Positions 1 to 10,000 of a stretch of DNA of 14,383 nucleotides are shown here, one piece after another; positions within the stretch are counted from its first letter, which is position 1, and the number at the start of each line of letters is the position of its first letter. The stretch is from Phycisphaeraceae bacterium (GTDB lineage: Bacteria > Planctomycetota > Phycisphaerae > Phycisphaerales > Phycisphaeraceae). The notes under the pieces are model-generated. The model searched no databases, was not told the origin of the DNA, and was given only the letters and a program-made list of their open reading frames with translations. The stretch lies in assembly GCA_028281215.1 (NCBI GenBank), contig JANQKH010000464.1, forward strand, positions 1 through 14,383. Reading direction: 5' to 3'. Both the position numbers and the translations under genes were made by a program.

Positions 1-294
1 CTCGGCCACAAACGTGTCGGGATGTTCGTTGGCGTTAAGTCGGTTGGCGGCTTCCACCAGCGAATCAAATCGGCAACAGAAACAACCGCCGGAGATTTCC
101 TCGACCGCGTAACCGGCGGCAGCGGCGACATTTGTATCCACAAGGCCGACGCTTTGATCGTTGGTGATCAAACCAATTTTTTTCCCCCGAGTAATCAGGT
201 GCTCAGCCAGTTTCAAAACGGCCGTGCTCTTGCCTGCGCCGAGAAAGCCTCCGATCATGATGTAGCGAGGCGGTGACGTGACGGTATCGTTCAT
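1..294 (-). CDS. CobW/P47K-family (G3E) GTP-binding protein, 3' part cut off by window edge
   Basis: The 98 visible residues start at an ATG (294-292) and stay open to the window edge, so only the N-terminal third or less is seen. A Walker A P-loop, GGFLGAGKST, lies at residues 15-24. A CxCC metal-binding motif, GGCFCC, lies at residues 69-74. Both, with the intervening beta-strand KIGLITND, are hallmarks of the CobW/COG0523 branch of G3E GTPases, which use GTP hydrolysis to deliver or insert metal ions or cofactors into client proteins in the cytoplasm. The substrate cannot be read from this fragment. The gene starts 38 bases after the stop of the GcvH-like gene on the same strand, so co-transcription is likely. 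A weak GAGAA lies about 8 bases upstream of the start. Family assignment is firm; client and metal are unknown. Confidence 0.88.
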   Translation of the reverse strand, partial: MNDTVTSPPRYIMIGGFLGAGKSTAVLKLAEHLITRGKKIGLITNDQSVGLVDTNVAAAAGYAVEEISGGCFCCRFDSLVEAANRLNANEHPDTFVAE

Positions 295-332
295 AATGAG
301 TTCTCGGTGGGGGTTACTCATGTGGCGGGGAA

Positions 333-800
333 TCAAGTTGCCTTGCCTTGCACTTTGTCGATCGCCAAGTCGAGGATGCCGGTGTACCCATGCACGTCGA
401 CGGCATCGGGTTCCGGCTGACCTCGAAATTCATACAGCCAGCCTTCCGCGTAGGTTTCCCGGGTGAGCAGTTCTATCTGCTGCGCCAAGGCCGGGTTTCC
501 ACGGACAAATTCCCCTTCTCCCACGGAATACAAATCGGTGACAGCCTTAAATCCTTCCACCCAACCGATGGTTTGACCAATTTTGATCAAATCACCGGTC
601 TTGATCTCAAAGTCGAGTTCCACCAACTCGCCCAACATACGGGTGGCGAACCGTGTGAAACCGACGCGCCAAAGGTCGGATTCCAACTGCGAGAGCCAGA
701 AGTGAGAAGCCGTGTAGCGATGTGCCGTGGGCAGACGCGATTGAAACCGCGACCGGGAATAGCGAACAAAGTGATCCTGGGGTTCAGTCATGGCATGCAT
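333..800 (-). CDS. GcvH-like lipoyl-carrier protein
   Basis: This 155-residue protein (ATG at 800) resembles the H protein of the glycine cleavage system, the lipoylated shuttle that carries the aminomethyl group. HRYTASHFWL (27-36) aligns with the usual RYTKEHEWV. RVGFTRFATRMLGELV (45-60) matches VGITDFAQ..LGDVV. VEGFKAVTDLY (81-91) matches ESVKAVSDLY with the lipoyl-accepting lysine kept at K85. YAEGWLY matches the conserved YGEGWL. It differs from textbook GcvH in a longer N-terminus (about 20 extra residues), EGF instead of ESV before the lysine, and a changed C-terminal tail. Alternative starts are ATG 791 (three codons in) and ATG 887; 800 is preferred because a promoter-like element lies just upstream. 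No gcvT or gcvP is next to it; a CobW-type GTPase follows. It may serve glycine cleavage or be a specialised lipoate-binding paralogue. Confidence 0.87.
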   Translation of the reverse strand: MHAMTEPQDHFVRYSRSRFQSRLPTAHRYTASHFWLSQLESDLWRVGFTRFATRMLGELVELDFEIKTGDLIKIGQTIGWVEGFKAVTDLYSVGEGEFVRGNPALAQQIELLTRETYAEGWLYEFRGQPEPDAVDVHGYTGILDLAIDKVQGKAT

Positions 801-820
801 CACGGAAATCGAAGCCCCCC

Positions 821-849
821 AATATAGGGGTTTCTGGCCATTCTGTCGC
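821..849 (-). promoter_or_regulatory. Putative promoter of the GcvH-like gene
   Basis: Read on the minus strand, GCGACA (849-844, four of six matches to the -35 consensus) is followed after 17 bases by TATATT (826-821, five of six matches to the -10 consensus). Transcription would start near 814, about 14 bases before the ATG at 800. The -10 box sits inside the near-palindrome CCCCAATATAGGGG (817-830), and TGGC-N9-GCCA (835-851) overlaps the -35 side; either could be an operator, but both are short. Sequence inspection only. Confidence 0.4.
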
Positions 850-900
850 CAAATGAACCACATTTCATTGCTCGCGAAAAATACCATTCACGTGGTTTTG

Positions 901-909
901 TGGTATAAT
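901..909 (+). promoter_or_regulatory. Extended -10 promoter element for the giant gene
   Basis: TGGTATAAT is an exact extended -10 element (TGnTATAAT) on the plus strand. No good -35 box is present 17 bases upstream (ATACCA at 881-886), which is usual for extended -10 promoters. A transcript would begin near 916-917, giving a leader of about 115 bases before the GTG at 1031. It is divergent from the GcvH-like gene, with roughly 100 bases between the two predicted start points. Confidence 0.5.
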
Positions 910-916
910 CGTTGTC

Positions 917-991
917 ATGTCGGGCGAATTCTGCGCCCTCGCTGAACTCAAGCGAACCGCTGTTTTCGGGACGTGGCAGAGTCGGCGTTAG
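917..991 (+). other. Possible 24-codon leader ORF upstream of the giant gene
   Basis: ATG at 917 opens a 24-residue frame beginning MSGEFCALAE and ending at TAG 989-991. It is in the same frame as the giant gene and stops 39 bases before its GTG. The ATG falls almost exactly where transcription from the extended -10 at 901-909 would start, so it could be a leaderless upstream ORF. It has no recognisable similarity and may be chance. Confidence 0.2.
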
Positions 992-1016
992 TCCGTGTTG
1001 GATCGATCGGTCGGAA

Positions 1017-1022
1017 GAGGGG
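1017..1022 (+). promoter_or_regulatory. Shine-Dalgarno sequence that fixes the GTG start at 1031
   Basis: GAGGGG lies 8 bases before GTG 1031-1033. The competing in-frame starts just after the TAG at 989-991 (GTG 995, TTG 998) lack such a site, and there is no in-frame ATG for over 130 codons. This supports GTG 1031 as the start of the giant gene. Confidence 0.6.
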
Positions 1023-1030
1023 ACATCAGC

Positions 1031-4000
1031 GTGTTGTTTTTTAAGCGATTGCCATCGCGACGGAATCGAAGAAGACTTTTATCGAAACGAGAAACCACGC
1101 TCGCTTCTCGCCGATCGCTATTTCGCAGTGAAGCGTTTTGGCGCGGTCTGCAAACGCTCGAGCAGCGCCTGTTGCTCGCGGTGACCAATTGGATCAATCC
1201 GCTTGGAGGCAATTTCAATGATCCGGGAAACTGGGACAACGGCGTTCCCGGCTCTGACGATGACGCGACCATCAACATCGACAACACCTTCGAAGTGGTC
1301 ATCTCAGGTGGGCATGCGGTCAACACTCTCACGCTAGGCGACGCGTCCAACGGAAATGCTCAGAATCTACGGATTGTGACCGGCGGGGATCTGTCCATCA
1401 TCTCAACAAGTACTTTTCATGAGTCTTCCGGATTGTTCATGGAGGATGGGAGCAGCCTTGATATCGGTGCTGATCTCGATATTCAAGGCGTTGCGGAATT
1501 CTCCGGCGCTACGATCAACGGTGCAGGAAATCTGAATCTCGCGTCAACGGCTGGATCCACTGCCGACGATACTGCATTCAGCACGAACGTCGAAGTGAGC
1601 GGAGCACTTGCCATTGGGGGCGGGACGCTCGCCCAAAGTGATTTCATTATCCAAAACAGTGGAACGGTTGTCGTCGATCCGACCAACAGCGTGCTCTCCG
1701 GCGGCGATGTCAACTTTGAAGCCCAGAATGGCATCGACAACTTCGGAACACTGACACTAAGTACCAACGATGGGGGAAGCGCCAATCTGTTTCTTGATGT
1801 GGGATTCATCAATAACTTTGGAAATCTGTTTTCATTGCAGGATTCAGGTACCGGCTCCAAGTTTTTAATTGGCCTGTTGAACAATCAACCATCGGGCAAC
1901 GTGTTCATTTCCGAAGAACTCACTATCGATGATGCGGCAAACGATGGCAGTCTCAATCAGGGATCGATTAACGTCAATCCGCTCTCCTCGCTAATTTTCA
2001 CCGGCGATTTCACGAACAACAACAACATCCGCGTTCTAACGGTTGAGGGCACTCTCATCACGGAACAGGCTTTCACGCAAACAGGTGGGAATACCCTCTT
2101 GTCCGGCGGGTCTATTCTGGCCAATGGTGGCTCATTCGAACTCGACGCCGGGGAATTGCGGGGCAATGGCGTTGTGTCGACCAACGTGAACCTCGGTACC
2201 GGCTCATCTGGTACCACGGCGACCATCTCGCCAGGGTTGAATCCGACCGATACCAATGTCATCACGATTGGCGGCAACCTGACATCGGGGCCGGAAGGCG
2301 AAATCCTCATTGAAATCCAGGACGTAGGAATACATGACCGCGTTGATGTTTCGGGTGAAACTGATTTTCAGGCAGGCAACGTTGCGATTGAGTTGCTTGG
2401 CGGATTTGAGCCGGAGTTGAATGACACGTTTGATGTGGTGACCTATTCCACCCTCGCGGCGTCCAATGCCATCGTCACCGTGCCTGGTCAATCCAACGGT
2501 GTCATTCTGGAACCGTTCTTTCAATCCACTGAACTTCAAATGGTTGGCACGCCGGATGTCAATGCGACCTTCCTTGGTCCGTCGCCCTACCTGGAATTGG
2601 CGGACAGTCCGTTCCAGAACATGCCGCTTGATACCTTCGAGATTGAAGACTTTGAGGACGGCCTGTTCAATGTTCCCGGTGTCTTGGTTGTTGCGAACGG
2701 TGATAGCGTTTTTGTGCCAGGTAACGCGACCGACTCAGTTGATGCTGATGATGGCGTGATCGATGGCCTCGGCCAAGATGGATTCTCTTACGTCGCAGAT
2801 GCATCACCAGGCATTCGCTTCGAATTCGACGATGCCGTTCTTGGTGGATTTCCGACCCATGCGGGTATCGTCTGGACAGATGGAGTAGGAAATATCACAT
2901 TCGAAGTATTTGATGCCGGCGGTAGTTCGTTGGGAACAATTACCGGTGACCACGCAGACGGCTCGTTCTTCGGGACAACGGGCGATGATCGCTTTTACGG
3001 TGCTATCAGTGAAACTGGCATTTCTGCAATCTCGATATCAAACGATAGTGGCGTCCAAATTGAAGTTGATCACCTGCAGTTCGGCTTCGGTCCGCTTGGT
3101 TCCATTGAGTTAGACGGGTCGGTGTTGACCATCACCGGCACGGACGGTGATGACAACATCACGGTTACCGGTACGGCGCCGGGCGAGGTGAGCGTTTTCG
3201 GCAATGGGGGCGCACTCAATGCGTCGTTTGCCGGCATCACCGACGTTGCAATCATTTCCAAGGCCGGTAGTGACACCGCCGTGCTTGATCTGCAGAACGC
3301 CGGCATCGAGGTGTTCATCGACGGCGGTGCGCCCTCAGCTTCCGACACCGTGATTGTCTCCGGTACGGCTGGCGATGATCAGATCGTTCTGTTCACTGAC
3401 TCGATTCAGGACGGCAACGGCAACGAGATCGGCGTGATCAATACCGAGCACGTCATCATCGATGTCAGCCAGGACGGTGAAGACGACGTCACCGTCAACC
3501 AGTCTTTCTTCGGGGGGATACGAACCACCGAAGTGGTGGGCGGCGGAACGGGCGAAGACCGTTTGATTGCTGACACCAACCAAAACGATCAACTTATCAG
3601 TGTCAACGCCAACACGGTGTTCATGCCGGAACTCACCAGTCGCCTGACGTTCCGTGGGGCAGACCAAGCGGACCCCGGTACCGACCGCGCGATTTTCTCC
3701 GCGGTCAGCCCGGATGGTGAAAGCGTGATCGTGACCGGGCCGGATGACAACGCCATTGCAGTCTACAACCGGGACAGCGACGGCACGTTGACTTTTGTGG
3801 AATCGCATCAAAACGGTGTGAACGGCGTGACCGGCATTGAAACAGCCAACGCGGTGGCGTTCAGCCCCGATGGCCAAAGCGTTTACGTCGTCAGCACGGT
3901 GTTCACCGGCCAGCAAGTGGCGGTGTTTGATCGCAACGCGGACACAAACCAATTGACGTTCGTGGAGTCGTTTGAAGACGGAGTCGGCGGAATCAACACC

Positions 4001-7000
4001 TTGCAGGCAGCGTTCGGTGTCACCGTCAGCGGCGATGGACGATTTGTCTACGTCTCGGCGTCGGGCGCCGACGATGCGATCAACATCTTTGAGCGTGATC
4101 TGGACACTGGTGAATTGACGTTTGTCGAAGCCATCCAAAACGGCGTCGGCGGCGTGACCGACATGGACGATCCCCGCCACGTGGTCATCAGCCCGGATGG
4201 CAACCTGCTCTACACCACCAGCGCGACTAGCGATTCGGTCGTCGTGTTCGGTCGTGACGCCGAGACCGGCCAACTCACCTTCCTGCAATCGATCGTCAAT
4301 GGCGCGGGCACAAACAACACCATGATCGACCCGTTCGATCTGGCGGTTAGCCCGGAAGGCACACACCTCTACACCGCGAACGATGGCGGTGATTCGATCA
4401 GCATCTTCGCGATCACGCCCGGCGTTGGCACGCTGAGTTTCGTCGATGATTTCCTGAACGTCACGGACGCACCCAATCTTGATAACCCCACCGGGATCGA
4501 TGTGTCGCCGAATGGAGAACGTGTGTTTGTCGCCAGCTTCAATTCCACCAGCATCACTTCACTGGCGAGGAACCCAATCACCGGCGAACTTGCCTTCCAG
4601 GAAGACTTCACCGATCCCGCGATCAACGGCCCACGCCATGTCGTGGTGAGCCCGGACGGTCAGCAGTTGTATGTGGCTGCGGAGTTCGCTGACGCGATCG
4701 GCACGTTCGACATCCAACAGGAATCGGCCGTCAATTACGACAACATCGATACGATTCAGATCAACACGTCAGACGGCAACGATTCCGTTTCGATCGAAAC
4801 GGCCGGCCTGCCGGTCAATACCATTTTAGTAAATTCGGGCGCGGGAACGAACGACCTCACACTTATCGGTGATGGCGACAGCAACGATGACTTTTCCCTT
4901 TCCGGCAGCCAGATCGACCACGATCAGTCCTCCACCGCAGTGGTGCTGAATAGTGTGAGCAGTGTGGCGCTCGATGTCACCTCGATCGGTTCAGATGGAA
5001 CGGACAACATCGTTGTGTTTGCTGATTTCGTGGGCACGGCCGAATTGAGTGTCCTTGGCGACGGCGGTGGTCAGGATCAACTGTCGGTTGCCACCAACGA
5101 CGATAATCAGGATCTTGAAATTGACGGCCAATCGCTGCAAGCATTCTCGGGTGGTTCATCCAGTCGCGTTCAATACACGGGCATCGACGTACTTAACGTC
5201 ACCACCGGCACCGGCGACGATGAAATCTCCATTGAACTCGAGCAACCCACGACCGTGCCGAATGTCATCAATATTGATGCCGGCGCGCCCAGTGCATCGG
5301 ACACGCTTTTCCTCGAAGACGAAGATAGCGACGACACATTCACCCTCAGTGGCGACAGCATCACACACAACACCGGCGTGGTGAATCTGACAGCCGTGGA
5401 GCACGTGGTGATCGACGCGACCGGTCGCGGCATCGACAACATCAACGTGAATCAGGATTTCACAGGCGCAGGCGTGTCGCTGGACGTGTTCGGCGGCGGC
5501 GCGGCGCCGAATGTGACATTGCGACCGGCTGTGCCACAGACGAATTTGGAATTTGGCAGCAGTGTGTCAGCCAGTCTCGACGGCACGCAGATTGTGGTTG
5601 GCGTGCCGGAAGGCAACGATGATGCCGGTGAAATTGTTGTGTTTGATACGGTCGGCAATTCGCTGTTTGTCATCCAGCATCCCAACCCCGGTCTGCACAG
5701 CGGGGGTGAACCGTTGGGCTTGGGCGTTTCCGTGCACGGATTCCAAGCCAACCAGTATTTCGCCGGCGCGGAAGGTGCGGATGTGGGCGGCAATGTCGAC
5801 GCAGGCGAGGTCTACCTGATCAACTCCGCCGGCACAATTGTTCAAACGTTCTCCAATCCGACACCTGAGGTCGACGATGCGTTCGGGATCGCCATCGATC
5901 TAGTTGTAGTGGATGGCCAAGAAAAACTGGTCGTGGGCGCCGATCTGGTTGACGTCGGCGCCAACGTGAACGCTGGCGAGGCGTATCAGTTTGATCTCGA
6001 CGGTACGCTGGAACACACCTTCCTGAATCCCACCCCCACGGCAGGCGATCAGTTCGGCCTCACGCTGACTGCGGTTGGCGACAGTTTGGTCCTGATCGGC
6101 GCACCGGCCGGCGACGATGGTGGGTCGGTCGGTCCCGGCGAAGCGCATCTGTTTGACGCCATCACCGGCAACTTCATTCGCACATTCAGCAATCCCACGC
6201 CCGATGTCGGCGATTTCTTCGGCGCGGGGCTGGCGGACCTGGGCAACGGCCTGATCGCAATCGGCGATCCCGGTGATGACACGGCTGCGCAAGACGCCGG
6301 CGCGGTATACGTCTTCGACGTTGCCACCGGCGCATTGGTCAACACCGTGTTCCTCCCATTTGCCGATGAAGGCGCCGGGTTCGGCGTTTCCATCGAAGCG
6401 TTCGGCACATCGCCATTTGGCGGCAGCCTGGCGCTGGTTTCATCGCTGGCGGTTGAAGATGTGAACCGAGACGAGGGTAGTGTGTTCCTTGGCGATCTGG
6501 TCACGGGGCAGTTGCTCAATGTTGTTCGCAATCCAACGGACGCGTCGTTCACGGATGACCTGTTTGGCCTGGACGTTGCCGTGGTGGATCAAAACCGGTT
6601 CGTGGTGGCATCGTCCGGTGATTCGGCCGACGCCCAGTCCAGCGGCGCGGCGTTCCTGTACGACATCTCCGACTTGTTGGAAAGTAGTGACACATTAAGC
6701 GTGTTCACCAGCAACAATTCGCAAACGGTCACCCTTGACTACAAAACGATCAACGCAACCGGCAGTAGCAGTTCGTTGCCAACACTTGTCTCGACATTCA
6801 CGACCGGCTTTGAAGGATGGGCGGAAGGGGACAACGGCGCGGGTAGTTTTGAGCACTTCCTGACCGGCGGAAATTCGGATGGTTTTGTCAAACTCACCGA
6901 CGTGGACGTGGGCCCCAACTTCTTGGTATCAGCACCGGAACGATACCTTGGTGACCTGACCGGTTATGACAACGGTACTTTTAGTTTCGACGCATTCATC

Positions 7001-10000
7001 TTCCCGCAAGGTGGTGGCTCTGCCGCAACGTTTGGCGTGGTTACCATTTCCGGCCCGGGTGGAACCGCGACGGTTGACGTCGCGACGGCCAGCATTGACC
7101 GCGGCGAGTGGCTTACTTTCTCGACGGAGTTTTCAGCCACGGCGTTCGGTGTCGCCCAGCCCCTCTGGGACTCCATTCTTGCGGACGTGACGGAGTTAAC
7201 AATCAACCTCGAGGAGGTCAATGGCGCCGGGGATCAAACAGGATTAGACAACGTCATCCTCGCAGCAAGTAACGCACTTTCCGAAGAGTTGACAATCAAG
7301 TATGCCGCATTTGATGCGGTCGGCGTCACGACAGGTGACGCCGATGATCACGTCGATGTCGCTTTTGCGTCACTGCCGGAAAACCTTGTCATCACCACGG
7401 GCGGCCAGACCGGCGCGGACAGTGTTCGACTGGTCAACACCACCCTGAGTGATACGCTTGATCTGACTGGTTCGACGGTGACCAATCTGTTCACCAGTAT
7501 TGGGCTCAGTGATGTTGAAAATCTGACAGTTGAAGTGCTGGGCAACGGTTTCGACACGGTCACGATTGTTCAGGATTTCGACGGCGCGGCGGATGTGGAT
7601 GTGCAAGGCGGCGGCGCGGAGCCGGACACGCTCGTCCTTGCGGCGGTGGACGGCGACGACCAGGCGATCACCGTCGGTGACGGCACGGCCAACATCGTGG
7701 AAGCCCCCGATGCTCCGCCGGCGCAGCCGGTGGTCGACGTCGGTTCCTCCATGTTCGTGATTCAGCCAACCCTGTCGCCGGTGGTGACCGTCGCAGGAGT
7801 GGATATACAAAGCGCGGGTCTCGAACCGGACGACCTGGCGTTTGCCTTTGCCGACGCGAAGAATCTATTTGGATACGTTGACGCTTCGACCGGCGTGTTC
7901 CGGTCGATCGGCGTGCTTCACACCGCTGACTTCTCGCGCATCTTTACCGACGTTGAAAACTTAACGGTCGATCCGCTCAACGGTGAACTGTACGCCGTCG
8001 GCAACGGCGGGACACTTATCAAGATTGACCCAAGCAACGCTGTGGTCGAGGTGATCGCCGAGTTGAACGTTGGTGACCTGGATGCGCTGACGTTCCATCC
8101 ACTGACCAACGAATTGATGGCGATTGACGCCACCAGCGCCACGAACCCCGGCACGCTGCTTCGGATTGACAAGGAAACCGGTGAAGTGCTCAGTGCGGTG
8201 GCGCTGGTGCAGCCGGTGGTTCATCCGTTTACCGATCCAAACAGCCCACAGATCCCAGACAACGGTGTGGTCGATCCCAAGGTGGACGGCCTGGTGTTCA
8301 ATCCGACCGACGGTGTGCTGCTCGGCATCTATTCGTCGCCGGGCGATCCGAGTTTCCTCGTTTCGATCAACACCGCGACCGGTCAGATGACCACCATCGG
8401 CGCTGCGTTCGCGGATGACGTGACGGATCTGGCGTTCGACGCCAACGGTGATTTGTACGGTGTGCTTGGTGACACCGGCGCAATCGGGGATGGTGCTGCC
8501 AGAAGCTTTGAAGGTTTGGTGAGGATTGACGTGCAGACCGGGCTCGCCACGCCGGTCGGTTTGTTCAATCCACTGAGCACGACCAAGCCGATCGGCATGA
8601 GCGGGCTGGTTTTCGCCAATTCCCTGATCCATGCGGATACGTCCCTTTCGCAAGCGCCGCCGGTCCTTCAGGAAGCGGATGGCGCCAGTGGAACGATCAA
8701 CGTCACATTCGCCGGCTTTGCCAACATGGACATCGAAGGCGGCGACGGCAACGATCTGATCACCATCGACGACATCACCGGCGGTCCCAACATCACCGTG
8801 CGCGGCAACGACGGCAACGACACCATCGACGCCTCCGCCAACACCACCGGCGTCACCCTCGAAGGCAACATCGGCGACGACATCCTCATTGGCGGCAGTG
8901 GCGATGACACCCTCTCCGGCGACGTCGGCAACGACACCCTCAACGGCGGCGCCGGTACCAACATGCTCGCCGGCGGGTTCGATGACGACACCTATCAATT
9001 CAGCGAAGGTTTCGGCGACGACACTGTGTTGGAAGGATCCGATGCCGGCACGGACACCATGGACTTTTCCGGCGTGACCAGTCCGCTGACCATCGACATC
9101 GGCAGCATCACTGTCACTGACGGCAACAACACCGTGGTGCACAACGACGAAGAGATTGAAAACATCATCGGCGGACCAAACGACGACACGATCATCTTCA
9201 GTGACGGCGCAACGGTGGCGGGTGGAACCGGCACGATCGACGGCGGCGATCACGTGGTCGGTGATACGGTGGACTATTCGGCGTATTCCACACCCGCCAC
9301 AGCGGACCTCGGCGCGGAAACCGGCACGGGTGTGTCGAGCATCACCAACGTTGAAATTGTCGTTTCAGCCGGCACGTTCTTTGTCACCAATACGAGCGAC
9401 AGCGGCGCAGGCTCACTGCGGCAAGCGATTATTGATGCCAATGCGTTTGCCGGTGATACCACGATTGTATTTGACATCAGTGACGCCGACCCTGGAGCCG
9501 AAGATATTGACGCTGACCCGGAAGTGGATGTTTGGCGAATCGGCATTGACGCCGCCCTGCCTGCCCTGGCCGGCAGCGTCACGTTAGACGGCTCCACGCA
9601 AACGGACATCGCCGGCGATCGCAACGCGGTCGGCCCCGAAATCTTCATTGACGGGGCGCCGGGATTTGCCGATCCATTCCGCAACGGCCTGGTTCTTACC
9701 GGCGGCGGCAATGTTGTTCTCGACGTGGGCGTGGTCAATTTTCCAAGGCAAGGCATCCTCATTCAGAGCGACGGCAACACCGTGCAGGGGACGTTCATCG
9801 GCGTTGATCCGACCGGCACATCAGGACAGCGCAATAACGACAAGGGCATCTTCATTGACAATGCCGCCAACAACATCATCGGCGGCAGCGGCGCAGGTGA
9901 AGGCAACCTGATCTCGGCCCAGAACAACCAAGGCGTCTTCATCACCGGTGCGGGCGCCTTCAACAACACGCTATTCGGCAACTTGATTGGCACGCAGATT

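Noticed and set aside
22..276. 84-codon plus-strand frame
   Set aside because: It is antisense to the CobW-type gene, which has a Walker A and CxCC motif.
295..332. Terminator or separate promoter between the GcvH-like and CobW-type genes
   Set aside because: The 38-base gap has no stem-loop with a T-run and no convincing promoter boxes, so co-transcription is the simpler reading.
348..827. 159-codon plus-strand frame
   Set aside because: It overlaps the GcvH-like gene on the opposite strand, and the latter has clear lipoyl-domain motifs including the lysine.
3335..4366. 343-codon open frame on the minus strand
   Set aside because: It lies antisense to the lactonase-type propeller, whose seven regular blade motifs clearly identify the coding strand. 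No family resemblance was seen in the antisense product.
3689..4720. Functional 6-phosphogluconolactonase
   Set aside because: The fold resembles lactonase-type propellers, but it is an internal domain of an exported protein with YVTN-like repeats common to many non-enzymatic propellers. No reason was found to assign catalysis.
7961..9253. 430-codon open frame on the minus strand
   Set aside because: It is antisense to the propeller and RTX regions of the giant gene. Its His/Arg/Val/Gly-rich composition is what the reverse complement of Asp/Gly/Thr/Asn codons gives, and it has no recognisable domain.
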